Part shown: one piece after another, positions 52,174 to 60,118 of the stretch
Layout: every line of letters begins with the position of its first letter
Position numbering within the stretch: position 1 is the stretch's first letter
Assembly (NCBI RefSeq): GCF_021545785.1
Contig: NZ_CP079801.1
Location: 2,531,001 to 2,595,000 of the forward strand
Reading direction: 5' to 3'
Source of the DNA: Halopseudomonas maritima
GTDB lineage: Bacteria > Pseudomonadota > Gammaproteobacteria > Pseudomonadales > Pseudomonadaceae
Length of the DNA: 64,000 nt
Notes under the pieces: model-generated
What the model was told of the DNA's origin: nothing
The model's input: the letters and a program-made list of their open reading frames with translations, nothing else
The model's database searches: none
Position numbers and translations under genes: made by a program

Positions 52174-52280
52174 AAAAAAATGCCCGCTCAATGAGCGGGC
52201 AAAATCCGTGATTAGCCTGATGAGGAGATAACCGATTGTCTCGCGACAAGCTGTTATCCGAAGCCATCTCGCGATGACTT
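52174..52280 (-). ncRNA. prrF: PrrF-type iron-responsive small RNA, distal copy
   Basis: A 107-nt RNA predicted on the minus strand, starting near 52280 (AAGTCATCGCGAGATGGCTT). It contains the PrrF core CTCCTCATCAGGCTAATCAC and ends with a terminator stem GCCCGCTC/GAGCGGGC plus T7 (52174-52199). Predicted fold: CATC-GCGA-GATG 5' hairpin, then GATAAC ... GTTATC enclosing TTGTC-GCGA-GACAA. It differs from the second copy (52411-52517) at only 5 of 107 positions. By family knowledge PrrF RNAs act with Hfq to repress iron-rich proteins under iron starvation. Ends are predicted from the promoter and terminator. Confidence 0.85.
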
Positions 52281-52286
52281 GCTGCT

Positions 52287-52315
52287 AATGATAGCGCTTA
52301 TCATTTGTGCGTCAA
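52287..52315 (-). promoter_or_regulatory. promoter and Fur box of distal prrF
   Basis: On the minus strand, TTGACG (52310-52315), a 16-base spacer and TATCAT (52288-52293) form a sigma70 promoter. Between and across them lies AATGATA-GCGCT-TATCATT on the plus strand (52287-52305), a Fur-box-like inverted repeat. Repression by Fur-iron is expected. Confidence 0.8.
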
Positions 52316-52410
52316 CAGTAAATGGGAATTATTTTTGTTTAAGTGCCGGGGAACTGAGAACGCTTTGGCAATTCGCGGTCTGGCGGGTCGAAGAGGGGCA
52401 AGCGGCGGGC

Positions 52411-52517
52411 AAAAAAATGCCCGCTCAATGAGCGGGCGAAATCCGTGATTAGCCTGATGAGGAGATAACCGTTTGTCTCACGACAATCTGTTATCGGAAG
52501 CCATCTCGCGATGACTT
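52411..52517 (-). ncRNA. prrF: PrrF-type iron-responsive small RNA, proximal copy
   Basis: Second 107-nt PrrF-type RNA (minus strand, predicted start near 52517), with the same core, same terminator (52411-52436) and the same fold as the copy at 52174-52280. The differences conserve structure: the loop of the central hairpin changes GCGA to GTGA, still a GNRA tetraloop. It follows cbpA on the same strand. The 130-base spacer to the distal copy could be part of a read-through RNA analogous to P. aeruginosa PrrH, which is formed across tandem prrF genes. Confidence 0.85.
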
Positions 52518-52522
52518 GTTGC

Positions 52523-52552
52523 TAATAATAATGATTATCATTAAGGAGTCAA
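52523..52552 (-). promoter_or_regulatory. promoter and Fur box of proximal prrF
   Basis: On the minus strand, TTGACT (52547-52552), a 16-base spacer and TATTAT (52525-52530) make a sigma70 promoter. The plus-strand sequence AATAATGATTATCATTAAG (about 52527-52545) matches the Fur consensus at 15 of 19 positions, stronger than the box of the distal copy. Confidence 0.85.
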
Positions 52553-52565
52553 GCGCTGCTTCACA

Positions 52566-53363
52566 TTATTTTTCATCCAGCTGTTTGTAGTGGGTGAGTT
52601 CCTTGTTCATCAGGTCGATGCGACGCGCCATGCTCTCGATCAGGCTGTGGGCAATGCGCGGGTTGCTTTGCATCAGTGCCAGGAACTGCTCCTTGGGAAT
52701 CATCATGACTGTGGTTGCTACGCTGGCGATCACCGTGGCGGAGCGTTTCTCGCGGGTAAACAGCGCCATGGCACCGAAAATCTCGTCTTTTTGCACGTCA
52801 CCAACCTTGATGCCTTCAACGAACGCCTCGGCGTGGCCTTCGGTGATGATAAAGACGTGATCGGCCTCGTCACCCTGGCGGATCAGCTCGGCGCCCGGGG
52901 CGAAATGCTGGAACCCGGTGACCGGGCGGACTTCCGGCTGTTTGTTGTGCGCCAAGGCGTCTGACATCAGCGCGGCCTGGCCCAGGATGTACTGGGTAAA
53001 CTGCTCCTGGCGACGGCTGTCGGCGTGGATATGCTTGAACAGCGCTTCGCGGTCGTAGGGGACCAGAATCAGAGGCTCTTCACTCAGGTAGGTGCAAGGC
53101 GCGGCGTTCAGGCCCTGACGCAGGCCGATAAGGTCACCCTCTTGAATATAGAACAGCGGTTTGCCGTCGATCTGTGCGTGCAGCAGGCCGCTTTGCAGCA
53201 GGTATAGTTGCGCGGAGCTGATGTGGTTGTACAGGTCTGCTACCGCGCCCAGCTCGATCGGTGCCCCGCAGGGTTCGAGGTTTTCGAGTAGCTGCTGGGG
53301 GATGCCTTGCAGCGTGTTGATGAGTTTCTCGGCGTAGGGTGGCTGGTCACCGATCAGGTACAT
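52566..53363 (-). CDS. cbpA: cyclic-nucleotide-binding-domain protein CbpA
   Basis: A 265-residue protein with two cyclic-nucleotide-binding (CNB)-like barrels, similar to P. aeruginosa CbpA, whose gene also flanks prrF1-prrF2. The second barrel has TGFQHFAPGAELIRQGDEAD, VFIITEGHAEAFVEGIKV and the phosphate-binding cassette FGAMALFTREKRSATV; the cassette Glu that usually contacts the cyclic-nucleotide ribose is Ala here (FGAMAL for FGEMAL), while the Arg is kept. There is no helix-turn-helix, so it is not a CRP-type activator. The stop lies 14 bases before the -35 of the proximal prrF. Confidence 0.85.
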   Translation of the reverse strand: MYLIGDQPPYAEKLINTLQGIPQQLLENLEPCGAPIELGAVADLYNHISSAQLYLLQSGLLHAQIDGKPLFYIQEGDLIGLRQGLNAAPCTYLSEEPLILVPYDREALFKHIHADSRRQEQFTQYILGQAALMSDALAHNKQPEVRPVTGFQHFAPGAELIRQGDEADHVFIITEGHAEAFVEGIKVGDVQKDEIFGAMALFTREKRSATVIASVATTVMMIPKEQFLALMQSNPRIAHSLIESMARRIDLMNKELTHYKQLDEK

Positions 53364-53497
53364 GGCAGAATTCCTTTTTTGTCTAGCCTACAGCTGTTGG
53401 CAGGTCTCTGGTTTACATTACCCCAGCGGGACAGGATGCCGTCAACAGAAATACCGGCTTGCCCCCTGGGTGGCAGCCGCTGTGTGAGCCAGGTCGC

Positions 53498-53767
53498 TTA
53501 ATCGGCGTCTCCGGCCTGCGCCAGCTGCTCTAGCAACTGCCGTTTGTAGGTAGGTTCCAGGTCGTTCCAGTGCACATCTTGCAACGCGCCGGCAATGGCA
53601 AACAGCAATGCTTTGGATGCGTTGAAGCCGCGCGCGCGCACGGCCAGGTAGGCAGCTACCGGGCCAAGTTGGCGTAATTGTTCTGGGGTGTGGATGCCGG
53701 TGGCGTGCAGCCACTGACTGGAGGTCTTGCCCACATTGCGCAGGGCGAGCAGTTTATCGTCGTCCAT
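53498..53767 (-). CDS. TfoX C-terminal-domain-like small protein
   Basis: An 89-residue protein (ATG 53767, MDDDKLLALRNVGKTSSQWL) with the helix-hairpin-helix-like LRNVGKTSSQWLHATGIHTP and AVRARGFNASKALLFAIAGA of the TfoX C-terminal domain; it lacks the N-terminal half of TfoX. Stand-alone copies of this domain are common and their role is unknown. It is upstream of cbpA on the same strand with a 134-base gap and lies between cbpA and the kinase-like gene. Confidence 0.8.
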   Translation of the reverse strand: MDDDKLLALRNVGKTSSQWLHATGIHTPEQLRQLGPVAAYLAVRARGFNASKALLFAIAGALQDVHWNDLEPTYKRQLLEQLAQAGDAD

Positions 53768-53926
53768 GGCGGGCACCTCGCAGAATGCGGGCGGAGCTGG
53801 TCAGCGCTGCCGTTGGCAGGAGCAGGTCTGTTTGCTGCATGGTGTCGGGTCTGCTGTTGTTATTGGTATCCCGAAACCCAGTGTAGTCGGCGCTGTAGCA
53901 CACGTACAGCGTCCGACTGGCGTGCC

Positions 53927-55471
53927 TTACAGACGCTGCTTAAGCTGGGCGGACAGGTCGCTCATGGCGTCTTCGCTGGCGGTGTCGACAGCAATGCTCA
54001 GGCCGCTTTCGTCGCTAGTCAGCGCTTCAAGCTCCTGCAGTTGGTGGCGCATCACCTCGATGCCCGCATCCGAGACGTCGGTCCCTTGCTGCTGACGGTC
54101 AGTCAGCCAGCGTTCAATCGTCGCTGGTGGCGCATCGCAATGCAGGATCAGGCAGGGCGCTCCCTGATCTTCGATCGCATCACGTACAAGCTGACGCTGA
54201 CTTTGCTTGAGGTGGGTGGCGTCGACAATCACCGGGTAACCATTGGCCAGGGTTTGCGCTGCCAGGCTGGCCAGACGCTGATAGGTCTGCTCGCTGCGTG
54301 CCGGAGCGTACAGGCCAGAATCCAGGCTGGGGTTGTTGTCACTCCCGAACAGGCGCTTGCGCTCAACGTCCGAGCGTAGGCGAATGGCGCCTAGCTGCTC
54401 GACCAGCTTGACCGCCAGCGTGCTCTTGCCGCTACCGGAAACGCCAAAGGTCAGCAGGCCAAAGCGCGGCGCAACCGCGGTGTAGCTTTCAGCCAGCGCG
54501 GCGTAGCCATAGTAGCGCTGCATCACGTCGGCCCTTTGCTGCTCGCTCATCTCATCGTGCAGGCCAAACAGCGCAACTTTAGCGCGTACCATGGCGCGGT
54601 AGGCCTTGTAGTAATTCAGCACTGCCAGCCCCTGATAGTCGCCGGTGTGCTCCAGGTAGGCGCTGACAAACCGCTGGGAGAGGGCATGCAGGCCGCGGTC
54701 TTCCAGGTCCATGCTCATGAAGGCCACGTCGGCCATGACGTCGGTCCAGCGGAAGGCGTCGTTGAACTCGATGCAGTCGAACAGAGTCACCTGTCCATCC
54801 ACCAGGGTGACGTTGTCCAGATAGATGTCACCATGGCATTCGCGGATCAGGCCGCCGGCCTTGCGCTCATTGATTTGGGGAATCAGCCGTTGGTGGGTAG
54901 TATTCGCCCACTGTTCCAGTGCGTCGAGCTGTTGCAGGTCTCTGGCCTCGCGCAGAAATGGCCGGATCTGTTCGAAGTTCTGGGTCACCGGGGCGTGAAC
55001 CTGCTGCGGTGTACCGAACGGGGTATCGAGCCCGGCATGGTCGATCTGGCTATGGAAGCCTGCGAGCACGCCAGCCAGCTCGTCGATGTGACCGGAAGTG
55101 AGGCTGCCGTCACGTTGCAGGTTGCTGAGCAGGTCCTGTTGGCGAAACTGGCGAGTCTTGACCAGATACTCGATAGCCGGGCCGTCGCCGCCGAGCACCG
55201 GGGCCTCGGCGCTGCCGGTGACGGCGATGACGTCCAGGTACAGCTCGGGCGCCGAGCGGCGATTTAGGCGCACTTCTTCGTGACAGAAGTGCTTGCGCTG
55301 GTCGAGTGAGGAATAGTCGAGAAAGCCGAAGTTGACCGGCTTCTTGACCTTGTAGACGTAGTCACCGGTCAGCAGCACCCAGGAAATGTGGGTCTCGATC
55401 AAAGTAAAACCGCTTATCGGGTGGTCATACAGGTCAGGGTTCTGCAGCGCAGTTAACAGGGTCTGGCTCAC
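53927..55471 (-). CDS. bifunctional aminoglycoside phosphotransferase-like/P-loop ATPase protein
   Basis: A 514-residue fusion. The N-terminal part is an APH-like kinase fold (SWVLLTGDYVYKVKKPVNFG with the ATP-binding Lys, GGLIRECHGDIYLDNVTLVD with the catalytic HGD, and FDCIEFNDAFRWTDV). The C-terminal part is a P-loop NTPase (FGVSGSGKSTLAVKLVEQLG, then VIVDATHLKQSQRQLVRDA), similar to YcaQ-like or zeta-toxin-like small kinases. I choose GTG 55471, with AAGGA 8 bases upstream, over the open frame to 55552. The protein is widespread in pseudomonads at this place, next to mrcB; function unknown. Confidence 0.85.
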   Translation of the reverse strand: MSQTLLTALQNPDLYDHPISGFTLIETHISWVLLTGDYVYKVKKPVNFGFLDYSSLDQRKHFCHEEVRLNRRSAPELYLDVIAVTGSAEAPVLGGDGPAIEYLVKTRQFRQQDLLSNLQRDGSLTSGHIDELAGVLAGFHSQIDHAGLDTPFGTPQQVHAPVTQNFEQIRPFLREARDLQQLDALEQWANTTHQRLIPQINERKAGGLIRECHGDIYLDNVTLVDGQVTLFDCIEFNDAFRWTDVMADVAFMSMDLEDRGLHALSQRFVSAYLEHTGDYQGLAVLNYYKAYRAMVRAKVALFGLHDEMSEQQRADVMQRYYGYAALAESYTAVAPRFGLLTFGVSGSGKSTLAVKLVEQLGAIRLRSDVERKRLFGSDNNPSLDSGLYAPARSEQTYQRLASLAAQTLANGYPVIVDATHLKQSQRQLVRDAIEDQGAPCLILHCDAPPATIERWLTDRQQQGTDVSDAGIEVMRHQLQELEALTSDESGLSIAVDTASEDAMSDLSAQLKQRL

Positions 55472-55593
55472 GACGTTTCCTTGTTTGGTCGGCAATGCGA
55501 ACATTATGCGGTCTGGCGGGTCACAGGCCAACCGCAGCAAAGGGCCTGGCATGGGTGTGCTCGGGTATCGAAAGGGGAATGACGTGAGGAAAC

Positions 55594-57921
55594 ATGGCTA
55601 ACAAACGCAAGTCGCGGGGCAAGGGAAAGTCCGGCGGTCGCAGCCGCCTGTGGGGCTGGCTGCTCAAGCTCGGTCTGGTCGGCCTGGTACTGGTCGGGGC
55701 TTTGGCTGTCTATCTCGATGCCATTGTGCAGGAGAAATTTTCCGGCAAGCGCTGGGCGGTCCCGGCCAAGGTGTTTGCGCGCCCACTGGAGCTGTACGCG
55801 GGGCGCTCGCTCAGCCGCGACGACTTTCTCACCGAGCTCAAGGCCTTGGGCTACCGCCAGAGCAACGCGGCCAACGGGCCGGGGCAAATGGCGGTCGGCG
55901 GCAGCCGTATCGATGTGTACACCCGCGGCTTTCAGTTTTTTGAGGGCGCTGAACGCGCTCAGCGCGTGAGCGTGCGCTTTGACGGCAACCGCGTTGCTGG
56001 CATTAGTGGGGCGCAGGGTCTGGTCATGGCGCGGCTGGAGCCACTGCTGATCGGCGGTATTTACCCGGCCCATAACGAAGATCGCATTCTTATTCGTCTG
56101 GATCAGACGCCGCCCTATCTGGTCGATTCGCTGGTGGCGGTCGAAGACCGCGAATTCTTCCAGCACTTTGGCGTATCGCCGAAAGGTATTGCCCGCGCCA
56201 TGTTCGTCAACCTTACCTCCGGCAGTCTGCGCCAAGGCGGCAGTACCCTGACCCAGCAGTTGGTCAAGAACTTCTATCTGACCGCCGACCGCAACATCAT
56301 CCGCAAGGGCCTTGAGGCCATGATGGCGGTGTTGCTGGAGCTGCATTACAGCAAGGAAGAGATTCTTGAGGCCTACCTCAATGAGGTCTTCCTCGGGCAG
56401 GACGGCAACCGCGCGGTGCACGGCTTTGGCCTGGCCAGTCAGTATTACTTTGCCCAACCACTGCAGGAGCTGCAGCTGCACCAGGTTGCCTTGCTGGTGG
56501 GTATGGTCAAGGGCGCGTCCTACTACAACCCGCGCCGCAACCCCGAGCGGGCGACCACGCGACGCAATCTGGTGCTCGACTTGATGGCCGAGCAGGGCAT
56601 GATCAGCGAGCAGCAGGCGACGGACGCCAAGAACAAACCGCTGGACGTGACCCGGGGCGGCAGTCTGGCCAATACCAGCTACCCAGCGTTTATGGACCTG
56701 GTAAAACGTCAGCTACGAGCTGACTACCGCGACGAAGACCTGACCAGCGAAGGCCTGCGTATTTTCACCAGCTTTGATCCCTTGCTGCAGCACAAGGCGG
56801 AAACCGCTGTGCAGGCGACCCTGAAGCGCTTTGGTGAAACGCCGGACAAGACGCCGCTGGAAGCTGCCATGCTGGTGACCGGTGCGCAGACTGGTGAGGT
56901 GCTTGCGGTGGTGGGTGGTGCCAACCCGCGTTTCTCGGGCTTTAACCGTGCGCTGGATGCATCGCGGCCCATTGGTTCGCTGATCAAGCCGGCGATTTAC
57001 CTGAGCGCATTGGAAAAACCTGAGCGCTACTCGCTGATCACGCCGATCGACGACGCCCCCATTACCCTGGAGGCCGAGCCCGGCAAGACCTGGACCCCGC
57101 AGAACTATGACCGCACGAGCCATGGCCAGGTGCCGCTGTATCTGGCGTTGGCCAAGTCCTATAACCAGGCGGCGGTGCGCTTGGGCTCAGAGGTAGGTGT
57201 GGATACTGTGCTCAATACCGTGCGCCGGTTGGGGGTCGACCATGATTGGCCCGCCTATCCGGCGATGTTGCTGGGCGCCGGTGCCATGACCCCAATGCAG
57301 GTGGCGGACATGTATCAGACCATCGCTAACGGCGGCTTCAATACGCCGCTGCGCGCCATTCGCAACGTACTGACCGCAGAAGGCGAACCGCTCAAGCGTT
57401 ATCCGTTCGAGGTGCGTCAGCGCTTCGACTCGGCAACCATCTACCTGACCCAGCAGGCCATGACGCACGTCATGCGCGAGGGGACGGGGCGCTCGGCCTA
57501 CAATCAGGTGCCTTCGAGTGTCCGTCTGGCCGGTAAGACCGGCACCACTAATGATCTGCGCGACAGCTGGTTTGCCGGCTTCTCGGACGACCTGGTGGCG
57601 GTAACCTGGGTGGGTCGTGACGACAACGACCGCACGCGTCTGACGGGCGCCACCGGTGCGCTGCAGGTGTGGAATGCCTTTATGGGCGCCGCCCACCCGC
57701 AGAGCCTGGCGGATGTGCCGCCGGCCGAGATTGTCATGGCCTGGGCTGATCCTGCCACAGGGCTGGGGAGCGACCCATCCTGCGAGGGCAGTGTTGAGAT
57801 ACCTTTCCGTGCCGGCTACCAGCCGCTGCCAGGCCCGGGTTGCAAGCCGGTGATCGATACCGAAGTGATTCGTGACGGGGCCAATCGGGTGCTGGACACC
57901 ATTCGCGACTGGCTGCGCTGA
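55594..57921 (+). CDS. mrcB: penicillin-binding protein 1B (bifunctional peptidoglycan synthase)
   Basis: Class A PBP that polymerises glycan strands and cross-links peptides in the periplasm. The 775-residue protein has a short cytoplasmic tail, a membrane anchor (~22-42), a UB2H-type domain (~60-150), a glycosyltransferase domain with catalytic Glu184 in VEDREFFQHFGVSPKGIARA, and a transpeptidase domain with Ser462 (GSLIK), the SYN motif (KSYNQ) and Lys648 (GKTGTTND). ATG 55594, GAGGAA upstream. Located divergently from the kinase-like gene. Followed by a lipoprotein gene possibly acting with it. Confidence 0.96.
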   Translation: MANKRKSRGKGKSGGRSRLWGWLLKLGLVGLVLVGALAVYLDAIVQEKFSGKRWAVPAKVFARPLELYAGRSLSRDDFLTELKALGYRQSNAANGPGQMAVGGSRIDVYTRGFQFFEGAERAQRVSVRFDGNRVAGISGAQGLVMARLEPLLIGGIYPAHNEDRILIRLDQTPPYLVDSLVAVEDREFFQHFGVSPKGIARAMFVNLTSGSLRQGGSTLTQQLVKNFYLTADRNIIRKGLEAMMAVLLELHYSKEEILEAYLNEVFLGQDGNRAVHGFGLASQYYFAQPLQELQLHQVALLVGMVKGASYYNPRRNPERATTRRNLVLDLMAEQGMISEQQATDAKNKPLDVTRGGSLANTSYPAFMDLVKRQLRADYRDEDLTSEGLRIFTSFDPLLQHKAETAVQATLKRFGETPDKTPLEAAMLVTGAQTGEVLAVVGGANPRFSGFNRALDASRPIGSLIKPAIYLSALEKPERYSLITPIDDAPITLEAEPGKTWTPQNYDRTSHGQVPLYLALAKSYNQAAVRLGSEVGVDTVLNTVRRLGVDHDWPAYPAMLLGAGAMTPMQVADMYQTIANGGFNTPLRAIRNVLTAEGEPLKRYPFEVRQRFDSATIYLTQQAMTHVMREGTGRSAYNQVPSSVRLAGKTGTTNDLRDSWFAGFSDDLVAVTWVGRDDNDRTRLTGATGALQVWNAFMGAAHPQSLADVPPAEIVMAWADPATGLGSDPSCEGSVEIPFRAGYQPLPGPGCKPVIDTEVIRDGANRVLDTIRDWLR

Positions 57922-57978
57922 GGCGCTGCCAGTATGCTGTCGCCTTCGCCGCATAACGGATGAGAGAGGATTGAATAG

Positions 57979-58653
57979 ATGGGCATCAGACAAGTCGCGC
58001 TACTCGGCGCTGTGATCGCCGTGCTGTCGGGTTGCGCAGGCTCCGGCGGCGCGATTCCGGTAGTGGATTCCGGCCGCCCGGTGTCCAATGAAGATATGCG
58101 TACCGGGGCCGGGCGCGTAACCACTCAGACTCCGCAAGCTCCGGCGGCGCAGTCCGATAGTGGCGTGGTGGTTATGGTGCCGGACGGGCAGGGTGGTTCC
58201 AGTGCGGTACAGTCCTATCCGCTGGACAATCAGCCGGCGATCTCCAGTAGTGGTGTCAGTTCGACGCCGATCAGTGGCAGCAGCGTCGGCTCCGCGTCCG
58301 CTAGTGGTGCGCTGCAGGCCGACGAGCAGTTGGATGGCCCGGTGCTGGCGCTGCTCACCACGGCGCGTCAGCAGGAAAGCAACGGCGACCTGAACGGTGC
58401 CAACGCCAGCCTGGAGCGCGCCATGCGCATTGCCCCGCGTGAGCCGCAGGTGCTTTATCGGCTCGCTCAGGTGCGCCTGAGTCAGGGTGATGCTGCTCAG
58501 GCAGAGCAACTGGCGCGACGTGGTCTGGCCTATGCTTCGGGGCGGCCGTCTCTGCAGGCGGGGCTCTGGGAGCTGGTCGCTCAGGCGCGCGAGCAGCAAG
58601 GTGACGCTGCGGGTGCCGAGCAGGCACGGCAACGGGCGCGTGTCTCGTTGTGA
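57979..58653 (+). CDS. TPR-containing lipoprotein
   Basis: A 224-residue lipoprotein: signal peptide with lipobox LSGC (MGIRQVALLGAVIAVLSGC), a ~90-residue Ser/Gly/Gln-rich low-complexity linker, then a tetratricopeptide-like C-terminus (LALLTTARQQESNGDLNGAN, QVLYRLAQVRLSQGDAAQAE). The position 57 bases after mrcB recalls outer-membrane lipoproteins that activate class A PBPs (LpoB in enterics, LpoP in P. aeruginosa, the latter with TPRs). I therefore think LpoP is likely. Its stop overlaps the next GTG. Confidence 0.75.
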   Translation: MGIRQVALLGAVIAVLSGCAGSGGAIPVVDSGRPVSNEDMRTGAGRVTTQTPQAPAAQSDSGVVVMVPDGQGGSSAVQSYPLDNQPAISSSGVSSTPISGSSVGSASASGALQADEQLDGPVLALLTTARQQESNGDLNGANASLERAMRIAPREPQVLYRLAQVRLSQGDAAQAEQLARRGLAYASGRPSLQAGLWELVAQAREQQGDAAGAEQARQRARVSL

Positions 58654-58979
58654 GCGCGTCGGCGGCACTTGCCGCTGCCTTGCAGGATCTCGAAGCTGAG
58701 TTGCGGCGCTGGGGCTTGTGGTCGGTAGAACCGCCGCTGGCGGAGCAACTGGCCAGTCAGGCGCCATTCTGCGCTGATACGATGGCCTTCGAGCAGTGGT
58801 TGCAGTGGGTGTTTATCCCGCGGATCAATCAGTTGCTGGCGAGTGGGGCGTCCTTGCCGGGCCCCTGTGCGCTGCGGCCCATGGGAGAACAGGCCTTTTT
58901 GCACCTGGGGCGCCGTCAGGCAGATTTGCTGGCGGTGCTGGCGCGTATCGATCGACACGCCAGCACGCTGGTCGACTGA
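58650..58979 (+). CDS. yqcC: YqcC-family protein (DUF446)
   Basis: A 109-residue all-helical protein of the YqcC family. Diagnostic residues are the LRRWGLWSVEPPLAEQLASQ segment, PFCADTMAFEQWLQWVFIPR and MGEQAFLHLGRRQADLLAVL. GTG 58650 overlaps the lipoprotein stop (TTGTGAG), so it is co-translated. E. coli yqcC lies beside truC and its role is unclear. A hairpin (58981-59001) follows the stop by 2 bases. Confidence 0.85.
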   Translation: MSASAALAAALQDLEAELRRWGLWSVEPPLAEQLASQAPFCADTMAFEQWLQWVFIPRINQLLASGASLPGPCALRPMGEQAFLHLGRRQADLLAVLARIDRHASTLVD

Positions 58980-58980
58980 C

Positions 58981-59001
58981 AACGGGGCGCAACGCCCCGT
59001 T
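58981..59001. terminator. hairpin between convergent yqcC and DUF4124 gene
   Basis: AACGGGGCG (58981-58989) and CGCCCCGTT (58993-59001) form a 9-bp perfect stem with loop CAA. It lies between two convergent genes and may end both transcripts; the U-runs are poor on both strands. Confidence 0.55.
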
Positions 59002-59006
59002 GGTGT

Positions 59007-59441
59007 TTACTGGCAATGCTCTTGCAGGTCAGCCTGCGCCTTGGCAATCATCGTCTGGCGCTCATCTTCAGCAATACGTTCTACCGTACCGTCGTCCAGC
59101 GTGCGACGCAGGCGCGGGTTGTTCTGCATGGTCGTCAGGTTGGCGCGCAGGGCGTTGCACCATTCCGCCAGCTTGGCCTGCTGCTCTGCTGTCGGTTGTG
59201 CTGCGGGGGCTGGTTCAGTTGGTTCGGCCGGCTCGGCGGAGTCGGAGCTGGCCTTCGGCGCGAGGCTGCCGGTCCCCAGCTCTGGGGCTGGCTTGACCTG
59301 CATGCGCTGATACTGGTCTTCGGTCGGTGGTTGCTGGCTGAACTGGGTCACGCCGTTTTCGTCTACCCAGCGATACAGTTGCGTCGCCATGGCGCTGCTG
59401 CAGGCCAGGCCGAGGACAGCGGTAATGATGATCTTGCGCAT
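59007..59441 (-). CDS. DUF4124-domain periplasmic protein
   Basis: A 144-residue exported protein (ATG 59441). The signal peptide MRKIIITAVLGLACSSAMA is followed by the DUF4124 motif TQLYRWVDENGVTQFSQQPP, an acidic Pro/Ala-rich linker (EPAEPTEPAPAAQPT) and a helical C-terminus with single Cys residues (EWCNALRANL, ending HCQ). Function of the domain is unknown; it is frequent in gammaproteobacteria. Convergent with yqcC. Confidence 0.85.
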   Translation of the reverse strand: MRKIIITAVLGLACSSAMATQLYRWVDENGVTQFSQQPPTEDQYQRMQVKPAPELGTGSLAPKASSDSAEPAEPTEPAPAAQPTAEQQAKLAEWCNALRANLTTMQNNPRLRRTLDDGTVERIAEDERQTMIAKAQADLQEHCQ

Positions 59442-59522
59442 GCGTTTCTTCCTTGTTTTATCGCGGTGAACGGAGGCTGTGTTGCAGTATGGCAGGCTGT
59501 CTGTGGCAAAGGTATATCCCTT

Positions 59523-59786
59523 GGGAAGCACTGATCAATTCCACACGCCCTCTGCGAGTGCTCAAGCGTGCAGATGCAAGGCGCGATGTGAAGCCAATAG
59601 CGGCTCTATTGGCACACAGTGCAACGCCGCAGATGCATGCTTGAACGCTCGCCCTACGGGGCGTTCAGGCTGGGCCTTACTCTGCGTTGTGATTCCTCGA
59701 CAGGCCCCGGCATGTCTTCGAAATCACGCCTTGAGTGCAGCCCAGCCTGAACGCCAGAGGGCACGCGGAATTAATCAGTGCTTCCC
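59523..59786. repeat. MITE-like inverted-repeat element
   Basis: Bases 59523-59554 and 59755-59786 are ~32-bp inverted repeats with four mismatches (GGGAAGCACTGAT at the outer tips). The 264-base element carries no gene but nested internal repeats: GCGTTCAGGCTGGGC (about 59659-59673) is complementary to GCCCAGCCTGAACGC (59740-59754). Size, terminal repeats and absence of coding sequence fit a miniature inverted-repeat transposable element. A near-identical 20-base end occurs alone at 42823-42842. No clear target duplication is seen. Confidence 0.75.
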
Positions 59787-60118
59787 TTGCTAGGGGTTTT
59801 CTGCAACTTGGCTTGACTTGTCAGTCTCGAGTGTAAACAATTCGTGGTTCTCATAAGCCGCTGCATCCGGTGCTCACCCCCGTACCGAGGCATGCGGTTT
59901 TGTTGCTCATTCCGGGAGACGAAACCCGTCAACGCCCGGCCTGGCACCCGCACGCGCTACCTCGCGCTGGGTGAGGCAGTTCCGAAACAGCAGGAGCCGG
60001 CCTTCAAGCACGTAGTCAAGCTGATGCAGTACAACCACCGTTGTTCTGCGCTGCCGAGCAGTAAACAGGTATCCTGCTGCCCGCCCTTGGTGGGTGGCAT
60101 GCTAGAGGTGATTCTAAA
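59787..60118 (+). promoter_or_regulatory. leader and promoter region of ilvI-ilvH-ilvC
   Basis: A region of ~330 bases without a gene. TTGACT at about 59814-59819 with AACAAT 17 bases on could be a promoter, placing the start soon after the MITE-like element. The rest (59850-60100) is G/C-rich with several short inverted repeats; I see no clear leader peptide rich in Leu/Val/Ile codons nor a T-box. AGAGGTGAT at about 60108-60116 is the ribosome-binding site of ilvI. Confidence 0.45.

Noticed and set aside
52174..52550. Tandem ~107-base repeats first considered as a MITE or REP pair
   Set aside because: Each copy has promoter elements, Fur box, conserved hairpins and a terminator in the PrrF order, which an sRNA gene duplication explains better.
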